A stretch of 64,000 bases of DNA from Saccharospirillum sp965652395 (GCA_965652395.1 CBFGUW010000024.1:1-64000); one strand, 5' to 3'. Positions 32,792-41,859 are shown, counted from the stretch's first letter. A program made the numbers and translations. Notes: generated by a model not told the origin, from the letters alone.

Positions 32792-34783
32792 ATGCCGTCA
32801 CGTAGTGATCTTGCCAACGCCGTTCGTGCTTTAAGCATGGATGCGGTGCAAAAAGCCAAATCCGGTCACCCGGGCATGCCGATGGGCATGGCGGATATCG
32901 CCCAGGTACTCTGGTGCGACTACCTCAAGCACAACCCGAGCAACCCGAAGTGGTTCGATCGTGACCGCTTCATGCTGTCCAACGGCCATGGCTCCATGCT
33001 GCAATATTCCCTGCTGCACCTCGCCGGTTACGACCTCGGCATCGAAGACCTGAAACAATTCCGTCAGTTGCACTCCCGGACTCCTGGCCACCCAGAATAT
33101 GGTTACACCCCGGGCGTGGAAACCACCACCGGCCCGCTCGGCCAGGGCTTTGCCAATGCCGTCGGTTTCGCATTGGCGGAGAAAACCCTGGGTGCCCAGT
33201 TCAACCGTAAGGGTCACGACATTGTCGACCATTACACCTATGTGTTCCTGGGCGACGGCTGCCTGATGGAAGGCATCTCCCATGAAGCGGCTTCTTTGGC
33301 CGGTACTCAGGGCCTCGGCAAACTGATCGCGTTTTACGACGACAACGGCATTTCCATCGACGGCGAAGTGGAAGGCTGGTTCACCGACGACACCGTCAAG
33401 CGTTTTGAATCCTACGGTTGGCAGGTGATTCCTCGTGTGAACGGTCACGATCCGGAAGAAATCACCCAGGCCATCGAAACCGCGCGCGACAATCTGGACC
33501 AACCGACGCTGATCTGCTGCAAAACCATCATCGGTTTTGGCTCGCCGAACAAAGAAGGTAAGGAAGAAAGCCACGGCGCGGCGCTGGGCGACGACGAGAT
33601 CGTTCTGACCCGTAAAAAGCTGGGTTGGAGCCACGCACCTTTCGAGATCCCTCAGGATATTTACGAAGGGTGGGATGCCCAGGGTAAAGGCAGCAAAGCC
33701 GAAAGCGAGTGGAATGATAAATTCGCCGCCTATAAAGCCGCCCATCCGGAACTGGCTACTGAACTGGAACGCCGCATGAAAGGCGAGTTACCGGCCGATT
33801 TCGACCAATTCGCCAGCGACTTCGTCAAAACCGTCAACGAAAAAGCCGAAACCATTGCCAGCCGCAAGGCCTCGCAAAATGCCATCGAAGCTCTGGCGCC
33901 CAAGTTGCCGGAACTCTTTGGCGGTTCCGCCGACCTTGCAGGTTCCAACCTGACCCTCTGGAGTGGTGCCAAGGGTGTGAGCCAAGCCGAACCGGCCGGT
34001 AACTACTGCTTCTATGGCGTTCGTGAATTCGGCATGACAGCCATCATGAACGGTATGGCTCTGCACGGTGGTTTCCGTCCATACGGCGCGACCTTCCTAA
34101 TCTTCATGGAATACGCCCGCAATGCTGTACGCATGTCGGCTTTGATGAAGCAGCCGGTGATTCATGTCTACACTCACGATTCCATCGGTCTGGGTGAAGA
34201 CGGCCCGACCCACCAGCCGGTCGAGCAATTGGCCAGCCTGCGTCAGACACCGAACCTCGACACCTGGCGCCCGGCCGATGCCGTGGAAAGTGCCGTCTCC
34301 TGGAAATGTGCCCTGCAGCGCAGTGACCGCCCGAGCGCCCTGATTTTCTCCCGTCAGGGTCTGCCGCATCAGGTTCGTACCGATGAGCAGCTGGCGGGTA
34401 TTGAGAAGGGCGGTTATGTGTTGAAGGACTGTGACGGCACTCCGGCGGCGGTCATCATCGCCACCGGTTCCGAAGTGGGCCTGGCTGTAGAAGCGGCGGA
34501 TAAACTGAACAGTGCCGGAACGGCGGTCCGTGTTGTATCCATGCCCTGTACCGAGCGTTTCGACCAACAGGACGCCGCCTATCGCGAATCCGTGTTGCCA
34601 ACCGGTGTGAAGCGCGTTGCCGTGGAAGCGGGCATCGCCGATTACTGGTACAAGTACGTCGGTCTCGACGGCGCCATTCTGGGTATGCACTCCTTCGGTG
34701 AGTCCGCCCCGGCCGGTGATTTGTACAAGCACTTCGGTATTACGGCGGATGCGTTGGTTGAACTGGTCAAAGAGACCGTTTAA
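32792..34783 (+). CDS. tkt: Transketolase
   Basis: 663 residues. Thiamine diphosphate motif GDGCLMEGISHEAASLAG ... DDNGISIDGEVEGW; N-terminal AVRALSMDAVQKAKSGHPGMPMGMADI; transketolase signature region GSADLAGSNLTLW and REFGMTAIMNGMALHGG; C-terminal domain VVSMPCTERFDQQD. GAGGAT precedes the ATG. It transfers two-carbon units in the pentose phosphate pathway. It diverges from the SAM-cycle regulator, as in Pseudomonas. Confidence 0.96.
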   Translation: MPSRSDLANAVRALSMDAVQKAKSGHPGMPMGMADIAQVLWCDYLKHNPSNPKWFDRDRFMLSNGHGSMLQYSLLHLAGYDLGIEDLKQFRQLHSRTPGHPEYGYTPGVETTTGPLGQGFANAVGFALAEKTLGAQFNRKGHDIVDHYTYVFLGDGCLMEGISHEAASLAGTQGLGKLIAFYDDNGISIDGEVEGWFTDDTVKRFESYGWQVIPRVNGHDPEEITQAIETARDNLDQPTLICCKTIIGFGSPNKEGKEESHGAALGDDEIVLTRKKLGWSHAPFEIPQDIYEGWDAQGKGSKAESEWNDKFAAYKAAHPELATELERRMKGELPADFDQFASDFVKTVNEKAETIASRKASQNAIEALAPKLPELFGGSADLAGSNLTLWSGAKGVSQAEPAGNYCFYGVREFGMTAIMNGMALHGGFRPYGATFLIFMEYARNAVRMSALMKQPVIHVYTHDSIGLGEDGPTHQPVEQLASLRQTPNLDTWRPADAVESAVSWKCALQRSDRPSALIFSRQGLPHQVRTDEQLAGIEKGGYVLKDCDGTPAAVIIATGSEVGLAVEAADKLNSAGTAVRVVSMPCTERFDQQDAAYRESVLPTGVKRVAVEAGIADYWYKYVGLDGAILGMHSFGESAPAGDLYKHFGITADALVELVKETV

Positions 34784-34800
34784 CCCGCGTGATTAGTAAA

Positions 34801-34830
34801 AAAGCCCGGCTTGGATTGCCGGGCTTTTTT
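34801..34830 (+). terminator. Rho-independent terminator of tkt
   Basis: AAAGCCCGGC (34801-34810) pairs with GCCGGGCTTT (34818-34827), followed by TTT; 17 nt after the stop codon. Confidence 0.9.
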
Positions 34831-34974
34831 ATGTGAGCTCAATCACAATAAAGGCGTCTCTGCCATTTTCGTCTTTGTCTGCGAAGCGGGGGTTGTTAAA
34901 GTTGTGCCACTTTCTCAGTGGCCCAAGCTGAGTAAGGCCCCTTTAAAACCTGACCTTATGAAAAGGAATGAATA

Positions 34975-35406
34975 ATGAAAAGGAACGCCACCCTGGCATT
35001 TCTATGCCTGTTCTTAGTCCTCACCGCTGTTGTTGTAGTGCGTAGAGTGATTTTTCCCCTGATCGAACTCGCGGCGGTGGTCGATTGGCAATTTGCCATA
35101 GAGGCGTCTATTTCCCGTATCGTTATCTCCGTTCTTGCTATTGCGGTGTTTATCCTTCCCATTTTGAAAATTGCCCGGAGTCAGTGGTCGGTGTTGGCTT
35201 ATATCAGCAGTTTTCTGATGGCTCTTCTGGCTATGCTGTTTATTGCTGTGGGTATTGTTGAGATTGTTAAGGCGGGTACGCTGGCCTATGTGCCCTTGGT
35301 AACGCTGGGCATTGCTTTTTCTTTGCTGTGGGCCGCTTGGACGAGTGGGTCTTTACTAAAAAGTTATAAGCGATCATCCGAATACAACAATGAGGTGCTG
35401 GCATGA
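34975..35406 (+). CDS. Hypothetical four-helix membrane protein
   Basis: 143 residues with four hydrophobic helices (TLAFLCLFLVLTAVVVV, IVISVLAIAVFILPIL, LAYISSFLMALLAMLFIAV, VPLVTLGIAFSLLWAAWTS). AAGGA precedes ATG. Basic N terminus MKRN suggests cytoplasmic orientation. No family recognised. Its stop overlaps the start of the next gene (ATGA), so the two are translated together. Confidence 0.6.
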   Translation: MKRNATLAFLCLFLVLTAVVVVRRVIFPLIELAAVVDWQFAIEASISRIVISVLAIAVFILPILKIARSQWSVLAYISSFLMALLAMLFIAVGIVEIVKAGTLAYVPLVTLGIAFSLLWAAWTSGSLLKSYKRSSEYNNEVLA

Positions 35407-35816
35407 ATCTGAAATATGGCTTCCGCCTGCTCGTAGTAACTTTATTGTCCGTTGGTAGCTTGGCTGCGATAGCCAGTGCCGACATGGATTCTTTTTTTGA
35501 AGACCCTGAGAGCCTAACCGCATTCGATCGTGCCGTCAGTACGGGTGTACTGGATCAAGCCCGTCAGCATATTGTCGACCAATGCGCAGTTGCCGGTGCT
35601 GAAAAAGGGATGGATTGCGAGTGTTTGAGCGAAGGTCTCGGAAGCCTTCCCGACAAAGTTCTGTTTTACGAGAGTATTCAGGCCTACAACACCTATAACG
35701 AAGTGGTTGCCGCCATGCAGGCCGACGATATGGCGCGGGTGGAAGAACTGAAAGCGGCTCAGGCCAATCGGGAATCCGTGGTGAACGATTTGGAAAAGCA
35801 GTGTACTGTGAAGTAA
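35403..35816 (+). CDS. Hypothetical exported protein
   Basis: 137 residues with signal peptide (YGFRLLVVTLLSVGSLAAIASA). The mature part is helical and acidic with Cys at HIVDQCAVAGAEKGMDCECL and near the C terminus (EKQCTVK), perhaps forming periplasmic disulfides. I recognise no family. It is coupled to the preceding membrane protein gene and ends at a strong terminator. Confidence 0.65.
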   Translation: MNLKYGFRLLVVTLLSVGSLAAIASADMDSFFEDPESLTAFDRAVSTGVLDQARQHIVDQCAVAGAEKGMDCECLSEGLGSLPDKVLFYESIQAYNTYNEVVAAMQADDMARVEELKAAQANRESVVNDLEKQCTVK

Positions 35817-35836
35817 TAGGCTGACCCTGTTTAATT

Positions 35837-35865
35837 AAAAAAGGCCGCAGGTTGCGGCCTTTTTT
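35837..35865. terminator. Bidirectional rho-independent terminator
   Basis: AAAAAAGGCCGCA pairs with TGCGGCCTTTTTT around GGT. It has A- and T-runs on both sides and lies between convergent genes. Confidence 0.93.
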
Positions 35866-35882
35866 AATTGCCGGTGTTGGTT

Positions 35883-36899
35883 TTATAACTGAATGACTAT
35901 TTTGCCGATGTGCTCACCACTCTGCAGCCTCTCCAAGGCGGTATGGGCCTGATCGAAACCATAGAGACGGTCGATGACCGGGCGGATATGGTGTACGCCC
36001 ATAAAACGAATCACTTCTTTCAGCATGGCCAGCGGCCCGACGGTGATCCCTTGCATGCGAGCATTACGCTGCAGAATCTGCATGGGGTTGAAGTCGTGAT
36101 CCAGACCCGCCACCACTCCAATCAGGTTGATTTTTCCGCCCAGCCGAATTGATTCCAGCGATTTATACAGTGTGCCAGGGCCACCGACTTCAATCACCTG
36201 GTCCACACCTTGCCCATCGGTCAGTTCCCGCACCTGATAATGCCAATCCGGCACTTCCCGATAGTTGATCACGGCATCGGCGCCCAGGTTATAAAGGCGC
36301 GTCATCTTTTCGTCGCTACTGGTAGTGGCGATAACCCTTAGCCCTGACGATTTCGCGAACTGAATGGCAAAAGTGGATACACCGCCGGAACCCAGGGTGA
36401 GAACACTCGAACCCGGCATCGGTGGAAAGGGGGCCGCCATTAAGGCATGCCAAGCGGTGACCGCCGCACAGGGTAGGGTGGCGGCTTCTTCGAAGGTCAT
36501 GGTATCCGGCACCCGGACGAGGCCTTTGGCTTTCATGACAACATACTCTGACAGCATGCCATTAATGGGGCCGCCGAGATGAGTGAGTCGGTAGGCTTCC
36601 TGCGGGGGCCCGTCGATCCATCCCTGGGAAAATGCCGCGACCACCCGGTCGCCCACATCGAATTCCATAACATCGGGGGAAATGGCTTCTATTTCTCCGG
36701 CGCCATCGGAGGTTGGAATGCAATCGGGTTTGACCATGCCCCGGTGGGCGCCTTTGGCGATGGTCAAATCCCGGTTGTTCAGGGAAACCGCTCTGACGCG
36801 AATCAGTACTTCACCGGGGCCGGGTTCGGGAATGGGCAGCTCGACGGCTTTCCAGCCGAACGGGTAATGAGGGTTGTCTTGCAACTGGTAGGCACGCAT
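35883..36899 (-). CDS. MDR-family NAD(P)-dependent alcohol dehydrogenase / quinone reductase
   Basis: 338 residues. GroES-like N domain (PGPGEVLIRVRAVSLNNRDLTIAKG) with NNRDL replacing the catalytic zinc Cys, then FDVGDRVVAAF. Rossmann part VLTLGSGGVSTFAIQFAKSSGLRVIATTSS. This points to the zinc-independent quinone-oxidoreductase-like branch. It is 27 nt downstream of the OYE-like gene and likely co-transcribed. Substrate unknown. Confidence 0.85.
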   Translation of the reverse strand: MRAYQLQDNPHYPFGWKAVELPIPEPGPGEVLIRVRAVSLNNRDLTIAKGAHRGMVKPDCIPTSDGAGEIEAISPDVMEFDVGDRVVAAFSQGWIDGPPQEAYRLTHLGGPINGMLSEYVVMKAKGLVRVPDTMTFEEAATLPCAAVTAWHALMAAPFPPMPGSSVLTLGSGGVSTFAIQFAKSSGLRVIATTSSDEKMTRLYNLGADAVINYREVPDWHYQVRELTDGQGVDQVIEVGGPGTLYKSLESIRLGGKINLIGVVAGLDHDFNPMQILQRNARMQGITVGPLAMLKEVIRFMGVHHIRPVIDRLYGFDQAHTALERLQSGEHIGKIVIQL

Positions 36900-36926
36900 G
36901 TAAAAGGGTCCTTTCCGGTGAGGGCG

Positions 36927-38030
36927 TTAAATAAGGTCTTGCAGGACGACGGGGTTGAACGGCCTGAGTTCGTCTTGGCGATTCTGTTCTATCTTTCGGG
37001 TCCAGGCCGGGTCGGCCAGCAGGGCACGGCCAACGGCGACCATGTCCGCCTCCCCTTCTTCGACCAGTTGGATGACTCGATCCAGGCTTGCGTTGTCCGC
37101 GCACTTCCCTTCCATCAGCGCCACAATAAAGTCATCGTCCAGACCGATCGAACCAACGCCCATGGTGGGGAGACCGGTGAGCTCCTTGGTCCAGCCCGCC
37201 AGAGTGAGGCTCGAATGGTCGAAGGCGGGTTCCCAGAAACGTCGTGTGGAGCAATGAAACATAGAGACCCCGGCATCGACGAGTGGTGTCAGCAATTGCT
37301 GCAATTCTGCGGGGGAGTGCGCGATGCGAGCATTGAAGTTCTGAATTTTCCATTGCGAGAATCGAAACAGGATAGGGAAATCCGGGCCGACGATGTCGCG
37401 GCAGGCTTTGACGATCTCAGTCGCGAAACGCGCACGATTTTGTAGGCTGCCTCCATAGTGATCCGTTCTTTTATTAGTGGCTTCCCAAAAAAACTGATCG
37501 ATCAGATAGCCATGGGCACCATGAATTTCAATGCCATCGAAACCGAGCGATTGAGCCGTGGCCGCTGCCGACGCAAAAGCGTTGACCAAGTGGTTAATAT
37601 CTTCAAGGGTGGCGGTATCTCCCGCTCGTACACCGGGCCCGGCCAATCCGGAAGGACCCAGGGGTGGCACTTTGGGGTTGGGCATTGCACCGGGAGTTCG
37701 CATCATGCCAATGTGCCACAGCTGCGGCATGATTTTCCCACCGACCGCATGGACTTCATTAACGACACGATACCAACCGGCGAGCGCATCCTCGCCGAAA
37801 AAGCGTGGCACGCTGGGGCCACCCGCGGAAGCGGGGTGATTCACAACAGTGCCTTCGGTGAGTATCAAGCCCACACCATTTTCCGCGCGTCTTCGATAAT
37901 AAGCCGCTACATCTTCACCGGGGACGCCGCCGGGGGAGCGGCTGCGCGTCATCGGCGCCATGGTAAAACGGTTGGCGAGTTCAAGGTTCCCTATTTTAAT
38001 GGGGCGGAAAAGCGCATTTTTTATTGTCAC
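36927..38030 (-). CDS. NADH:flavin oxidoreductase / Old Yellow Enzyme family
   Basis: 367 residues, FMN-binding TIM barrel. Motifs: LANRFTMAPMTRSRSPGG, VGLILTEGTVV, MPQLWHIGMM, FDGIEIHGAHGYLIDQFFWEATNKRTDHYGGSLQNRARF (HGAHGYL..QF typical) and the C-terminal DMVAVGRALLADP. OYE enzymes reduce activated alkenes such as enals, quinones or nitro compounds. With the adjacent dehydrogenase it forms a two-gene redox operon, perhaps for detoxification. Confidence 0.9.
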   Translation of the reverse strand: MTIKNALFRPIKIGNLELANRFTMAPMTRSRSPGGVPGEDVAAYYRRRAENGVGLILTEGTVVNHPASAGGPSVPRFFGEDALAGWYRVVNEVHAVGGKIMPQLWHIGMMRTPGAMPNPKVPPLGPSGLAGPGVRAGDTATLEDINHLVNAFASAAATAQSLGFDGIEIHGAHGYLIDQFFWEATNKRTDHYGGSLQNRARFATEIVKACRDIVGPDFPILFRFSQWKIQNFNARIAHSPAELQQLLTPLVDAGVSMFHCSTRRFWEPAFDHSSLTLAGWTKELTGLPTMGVGSIGLDDDFIVALMEGKCADNASLDRVIQLVEEGEADMVAVGRALLADPAWTRKIEQNRQDELRPFNPVVLQDLI

Positions 38031-38475
38031 ATTAGACTCCTTTCAAAATAGTTGTTGGATGTGTATTGAGGTGCTCATTCCTTGAGTCCTGGTTTTATCA
38101 ACTACTGTCCCGATTTTATGATGACAGGGGGCGACACGGGGAAGGGTTGTACAAAATCACCTGCGGGACGGGCGGAAATGCATTGGTAATGCTATGGTAT
38201 CCAAAGTCTGTCTCGTGGCCGCAAGAGTTGAATACTCCCTCGCGTTAGTTGTCGACAGCTGTACTGAACGACGGTTGGGTTTGATGCATGGTTCCCAGCC
38301 TGCCTTCTTCTTATTCGTTAACCGGTTGTTTCATTGTGGAACGATGAAAAAAGACTAACTACCTGGCTGTTTAGCCAGGTTGAAATAAACGGGGCACTCT
38401 CTAGGATATTGCGCGCCAAAAAAATGGGTAGTGCTCCAACAACGAACTCTACAAAGAGTTGGCAAGGGATACGCA
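38031..38475. other. 445-nt intergenic region before luxR
   Basis: No gene seen. It carries the promoters of the leftward redox operon and the rightward luxR gene, and the lux-box-like palindrome described separately. Confidence 0.6.
38361..38380. promoter_or_regulatory. lux-box-like 20-bp palindrome
   Basis: ACCTGGCTGTTTAGCCAGGT is a perfect palindrome except for a 4-nt centre. It has the ACCTG-N10-CAGGT form and 20-bp length of LuxR-type operators, 96 nt before the luxR start. Confidence 0.6.
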
Positions 38476-39225
38476 ATGGGTCGATATCAGGATCTCTCCA
38501 GGGAGGATCTGATTCGCCTGCAGGAATTGAGTGTGAATGCCTTGCGGGTTTCGAATCAGTCGGAATTGGATGCCTATATTCGCTTATTTTCAGAGACATT
38601 CCCCATCGAGCAATTTGCAGTGGTTTCGTTTTGTCGGGAAGGCAGCCGGTTTCGAATTCTGGCCTTGCATAACCGTGGTTTCCCGACAGAACTGGAGCAG
38701 GATTTTCTGGAAAATGACCGGATCGCCAACTGCAAAGTGCTGTTGAAGCACTGTCAGTGCTCCGGTCATTCTTCATCGATGGTGTCAGGCGACAACGAAG
38801 TTCTAGTGGGCATAGAAAGCGCTCACATCCGTCGTGGTTATTATGGAATCATTCGGCCTTCCCGAAATCTGGTCGGTGTTATCTGTATGCTCAACAAACC
38901 GGACTCCGAATCGGATGCGCATTGGCTGTCTCTTTTGGAATCCTGGCTGCCTCACATCCAGTTGGCGCAAAGTCGGGCTTTGGAAGCCAGTTGTCTGCCG
39001 GACATCGAATTAACCCCCCGGGAATATGATGTATTGCGCTGGTTGTGCCGAGGCAAGACCAATTGGGAAATGAGTCGGATTCTGGCGATCAGCGAGAGCA
39101 CCGTTAAGTTCCACGTCGCCAATCTGATTCAGAAACTGGGAGCCAGTAACCGCGCCCACGCCGTGGCTTTGGCTGGCCCGGTATTGGCGTCCCGCCGCTA
39201 TCGGCTGTCCATGCCGTCTCATTGA
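38476..39225 (+). CDS. LuxR-family transcriptional regulator (solo)
   Basis: 249 residues; AAGGGA precedes ATG 38476. The C-terminal LuxR HTH is canonical: ELTPREYDVLRWLCRGKTNWEMSRILAISESTVKFHVANLIQKLGASNRAHAVA, with the Trp typical of quorum-sensing LuxRs. The N-terminal domain has the size of an autoinducer-binding domain. However, the W/Y/DP signal-binding signature is not clear (LHNRGFPTELEQDFLENDRIA in its place), so it may bind another ligand or none. No luxI is in the window. It may regulate itself through the lux-box-like site upstream. Confidence 0.85.
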   Translation: MGRYQDLSREDLIRLQELSVNALRVSNQSELDAYIRLFSETFPIEQFAVVSFCREGSRFRILALHNRGFPTELEQDFLENDRIANCKVLLKHCQCSGHSSSMVSGDNEVLVGIESAHIRRGYYGIIRPSRNLVGVICMLNKPDSESDAHWLSLLESWLPHIQLAQSRALEASCLPDIELTPREYDVLRWLCRGKTNWEMSRILAISESTVKFHVANLIQKLGASNRAHAVALAGPVLASRRYRLSMPSH

Positions 39226-39285
39226 AAACAAGAATCTTGGTGCTGAGCTGCAAAGGCTTTTATCTACGGTGGGATTGGAAGACTA

Positions 39286-39398
39286 GCACTGGCGGGCTGT
39301 GATGCCTCAGCGGGGTAGTCCGCAGCAAGGATGCTGCGGTCTAGGCTCCATGGATGGATTCACGCCGACCCCGCAGAGACATCCCCGCCCGCCAGCGC
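39286..39398 (-). repeat. 113-nt three-hairpin palindrome, copy 4
   Basis: Reversed orientation. Outer arms GCACTGGCGGG/CCCGCCAGCGC with one mismatch; middle arm less perfect than in copies 1-3. In its own orientation the core has TCCAT-CC-ATGGA and CCGCAGCA-TCCT-TGCTGCGG. It lies between luxR and the first BMP gene, whose 288-nt gap holds no gene. Confidence 0.88.
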
Positions 39399-39513
39399 GG
39401 ACCACTGCCACATGGTCATTCTATTTTCTTTTGTATCAGGGCTCGATCACGGGGCTCAAGGTGGATATACTCGGCGGTCAAAAACTAACCAATAGGTCAG
39501 AAAGAGAGGTAAC

Positions 39514-40524
39514 ATGACTGCCATCCGTATCGGGGTCCTGCTGGGAGTGCTGACCGTCAGCGGCTTCGCCCAAGCCGCCGTGAAACCCGCCGTAGCCTAT
39601 TCCGACGGCGCCAAGTTCGACAATTCCTTTAATGAATCCGTATTCCGCGATGGCGTAGTCCGCTTCGAGGCCACCTACGACATTGACGTGACCGAGGTAA
39701 ACCCCAGCAGCGCCACCGAATTCACCCAAGCGCTACGAACCCTCGCCGAAAGTGGGCACAGCCCCATCGTCGCCGTCGGCTTTTCTTATGCCGACGCCCT
39801 GCGCGAAGTGGCCGGTGAATACCCCAACCTCCAGTTCGCTATCATCGATTCGGTCGTCAATGCACCCAATGTGCAGTCGCTAATGTTCAAAGAACACGAA
39901 GGTTCCTTCCTGGTGGGTGCTCTGGCAGCGCTGAAGGCGGAAGATCCAGTGTTGGGATTCGTAGGCGGAATGGACCTTCCTTTTATAAGAGGCTTTGCCT
40001 GTGGTTATGCCCAGGGCGCCCACTATGTGGAAGACGACAGCCGCGTTTTGGTGCGCATGATCGGCTCCACGCCCGATGCCTGGTCCAATCCGGAGCGCGG
40101 AGCTCAATTGGCGCGCCAGTTAATAGAAGCCGATGCGGAAGTGGTCTACGCTGCGGCGGGTGGCAGTGGCATAGGGGTGTATCAGGCGGCCGATCAGGCT
40201 GGCAAGCTGGCCATCGCGGTCGATTCAAACCAGAACTACCTGCATTTGAACACCATGCTGACATCCATGGTCAAGCGGGTGGGTGTGGCCGCCTACCAGA
40301 CCTGGGCGCAAGCGGCTGAAGGCCGTTGGCAGCCCGGTATTCAGCAGTTAGGGTTGGCTGAAGGTGGTGTGGACTGGGCGCTCGACATCTTCAACCGCCA
40401 ACTGGTGCCATTAAAAATGGAAGAACGTGTCAATGAATTGCGCCAGGACATTATTGATGGCGACATTAAGGTGCATAGTTACTCAACCGACAATCGATGC
40501 CCGATTCCTTTGATTGATTCATAA
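39514..40524 (+). CDS. BMP-family ABC transporter substrate-binding protein, copy 1
   Basis: 336 residues with signal peptide ending FAQA-A. BMP/Med-type fold: PAVAYSDGAKFDNSFNESVFRDG, SPIVAVGFSYADALREVAGEYPNLQFAIIDSVV, EHEGSFLVGALAA, VGFVGGMDLPFIRGFACGYAQGA, VVYAAAGGSGIGVYQAA and AIAVDSNQNYL. Such periplasmic proteins bind purine nucleosides in characterised bacterial systems. AGAGAGG precedes ATG. It is a close paralogue of the next gene but has its own 272-nt gap before it. Confidence 0.88.
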   Translation: MTAIRIGVLLGVLTVSGFAQAAVKPAVAYSDGAKFDNSFNESVFRDGVVRFEATYDIDVTEVNPSSATEFTQALRTLAESGHSPIVAVGFSYADALREVAGEYPNLQFAIIDSVVNAPNVQSLMFKEHEGSFLVGALAALKAEDPVLGFVGGMDLPFIRGFACGYAQGAHYVEDDSRVLVRMIGSTPDAWSNPERGAQLARQLIEADAEVVYAAAGGSGIGVYQAADQAGKLAIAVDSNQNYLHLNTMLTSMVKRVGVAAYQTWAQAAEGRWQPGIQQLGLAEGGVDWALDIFNRQLVPLKMEERVNELRQDIIDGDIKVHSYSTDNRCPIPLIDS

Positions 40525-40684
40525 AGGCCGGATTCTTGCTTAATATGTTTATTATCTGACCGTTAGATCGGGTTTGGTAGGATGACGGATAGATGAATCC
40601 AGGATGAATCTGCTGTGATTTTTCCGATGTAACGACAAGATGGCTGTGTATAATGCAACGGTTTGTTGCAGAGGTACATTAGGG

Positions 40685-40714
40685 GTTGACCGAACGGTCA
40701 ACTTTGCCTAGAGT
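40685..40714 (+). promoter_or_regulatory. Promoter with palindromic operator before the second BMP gene
   Basis: GTTGACCGAACGGTCAAC (40685-40702) is a perfect 8-bp-arm palindrome covering a -35 TTGACC. TAGAGT (40709-40714) sits 17 nt on, as a -10. The form resembles a TetR-type operator; binding would block this promoter. Confidence 0.6.
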
Positions 40715-40796
40715 GCACCCAACGGCTCCCATTGACGGGTACGTTGGGCGTATGCAAAACAACCATAATAGATCCACGCTGAGAAGGGGATTCACC

Positions 40797-41798
40797 ATGA
40801 AACCTATGTTTAAGGCTGCTGCTACGGCTGTGTTGTCTCTGTCCGCCGCCATCGCCGCCGCGGCTGATTTCCAACCGGCTGTTGTCTATGACACCGCCGG
40901 TAAATTCGACAAATCCTTCAACGAAGCGGTTTACCGCAACGGCGCCGAAAAATTCACCATGGATAAAGGCATTGCCGTTCGCGAATTCGAACCGCAAAAC
41001 GAAGAGCAGCGCGAGCAGGGCCTGCGCCGTCTCGCCAGCCGTGGCTTCAGCCCCATTGTGGCGGTCGGCTTCAACTACTCCTCCTCCGTTGAGAAAGTCG
41101 CCAAGGAATTCCCCGACGTCCAGTTTGCCATCATCGACTCTGTCGTTGACCTGCCCAATGTCCAGTCCATCGTATTCGCCGAGCATGAAGGGTCTTTCCT
41201 GGTCGGCGCCTTGGCGGCCATGAAATCCGAAAGTGACGCCGTCGGCTTCGTCGGCGGTATGGACATCCCGCTGATTCGCAAGTTCGCCTGTGGTTACGAG
41301 CAGGGCGCCAAATACGTTAACAGCGACATCGAATACTTCGAAAACATGACCGGTTCCACGCCCGCTGCCTTTAATGATCCCGCACGCGGTTCCGAACTGG
41401 CCAAATCCCAAATCTCCCAGGGCGCTGACGTGATCTTCGCCGCCGCCGGTGGTACCGGTATCGGTGTGTATCAGGCTGCGGCAGACGAAGACGTATATGC
41501 CATCGGTGTGGACTCCAACCAGAATTACCTGCAACCCGGCACCATGCTGACCTCCATGGTCAAGCGCGTGGGTCTGGCCGCCTACACCTCCTGGGAAGAA
41601 GCCCAGGCCGGTGAATGGGAAGGTGGCATCAAGGTTCTGGACCTGGCCGCTGGCGGTGTTGACTGGGCGCTGGACGACTACAACGACGAGTTGGTCACCG
41701 ACGAAATGAAAGCCAAGATGGCCGACATCCGTCAGGCCATCATCGACGGCGAAATCGAGGTGCACGATTACACCTCCACCAGCAGCTGCGAATACTGA
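40797..41798 (+). CDS. BMP-family ABC transporter substrate-binding protein, copy 2
   Basis: 333 residues; AAGGGGA precedes ATG 40797. Signal peptide MKPMFKAAATAVLSLSAAIAAA. Motifs as in copy 1: PAVVYDTAGKFDKSFNEAVY, SPIVAVGFNYSSSVEKVA, EHEGSFLVGALAAMKSESDAVGFVGGMDIPLIRKFACGYEQGA, VIFAAAGGTGIGVYQAA. It is followed by two terminators and then the transporter genes, so it is likely made in excess of the membrane components, as usual for binding proteins. Ligand probably a purine nucleoside by family. Confidence 0.92.
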   Translation: MKPMFKAAATAVLSLSAAIAAAADFQPAVVYDTAGKFDKSFNEAVYRNGAEKFTMDKGIAVREFEPQNEEQREQGLRRLASRGFSPIVAVGFNYSSSVEKVAKEFPDVQFAIIDSVVDLPNVQSIVFAEHEGSFLVGALAAMKSESDAVGFVGGMDIPLIRKFACGYEQGAKYVNSDIEYFENMTGSTPAAFNDPARGSELAKSQISQGADVIFAAAGGTGIGVYQAAADEDVYAIGVDSNQNYLQPGTMLTSMVKRVGLAAYTSWEEAQAGEWEGGIKVLDLAAGGVDWALDDYNDELVTDEMKAKMADIRQAIIDGEIEVHDYTSTSSCEY

Positions 41799-41821
41799 GC
41801 TTTAGACTAAGCTGTGTGACG

Positions 41822-41855
41822 CCGGGCTCCCGTTCCGTGGAAGCCCGGACTTTTT
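41822..41855 (+). terminator. First hairpin after BMP copy 2
   Basis: CCGGGCT (41822-41828) pairs with AGCCCGG (41842-41848), followed by ACTTTTT. Confidence 0.7.
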
Positions 41856-41859
41856 AAGG

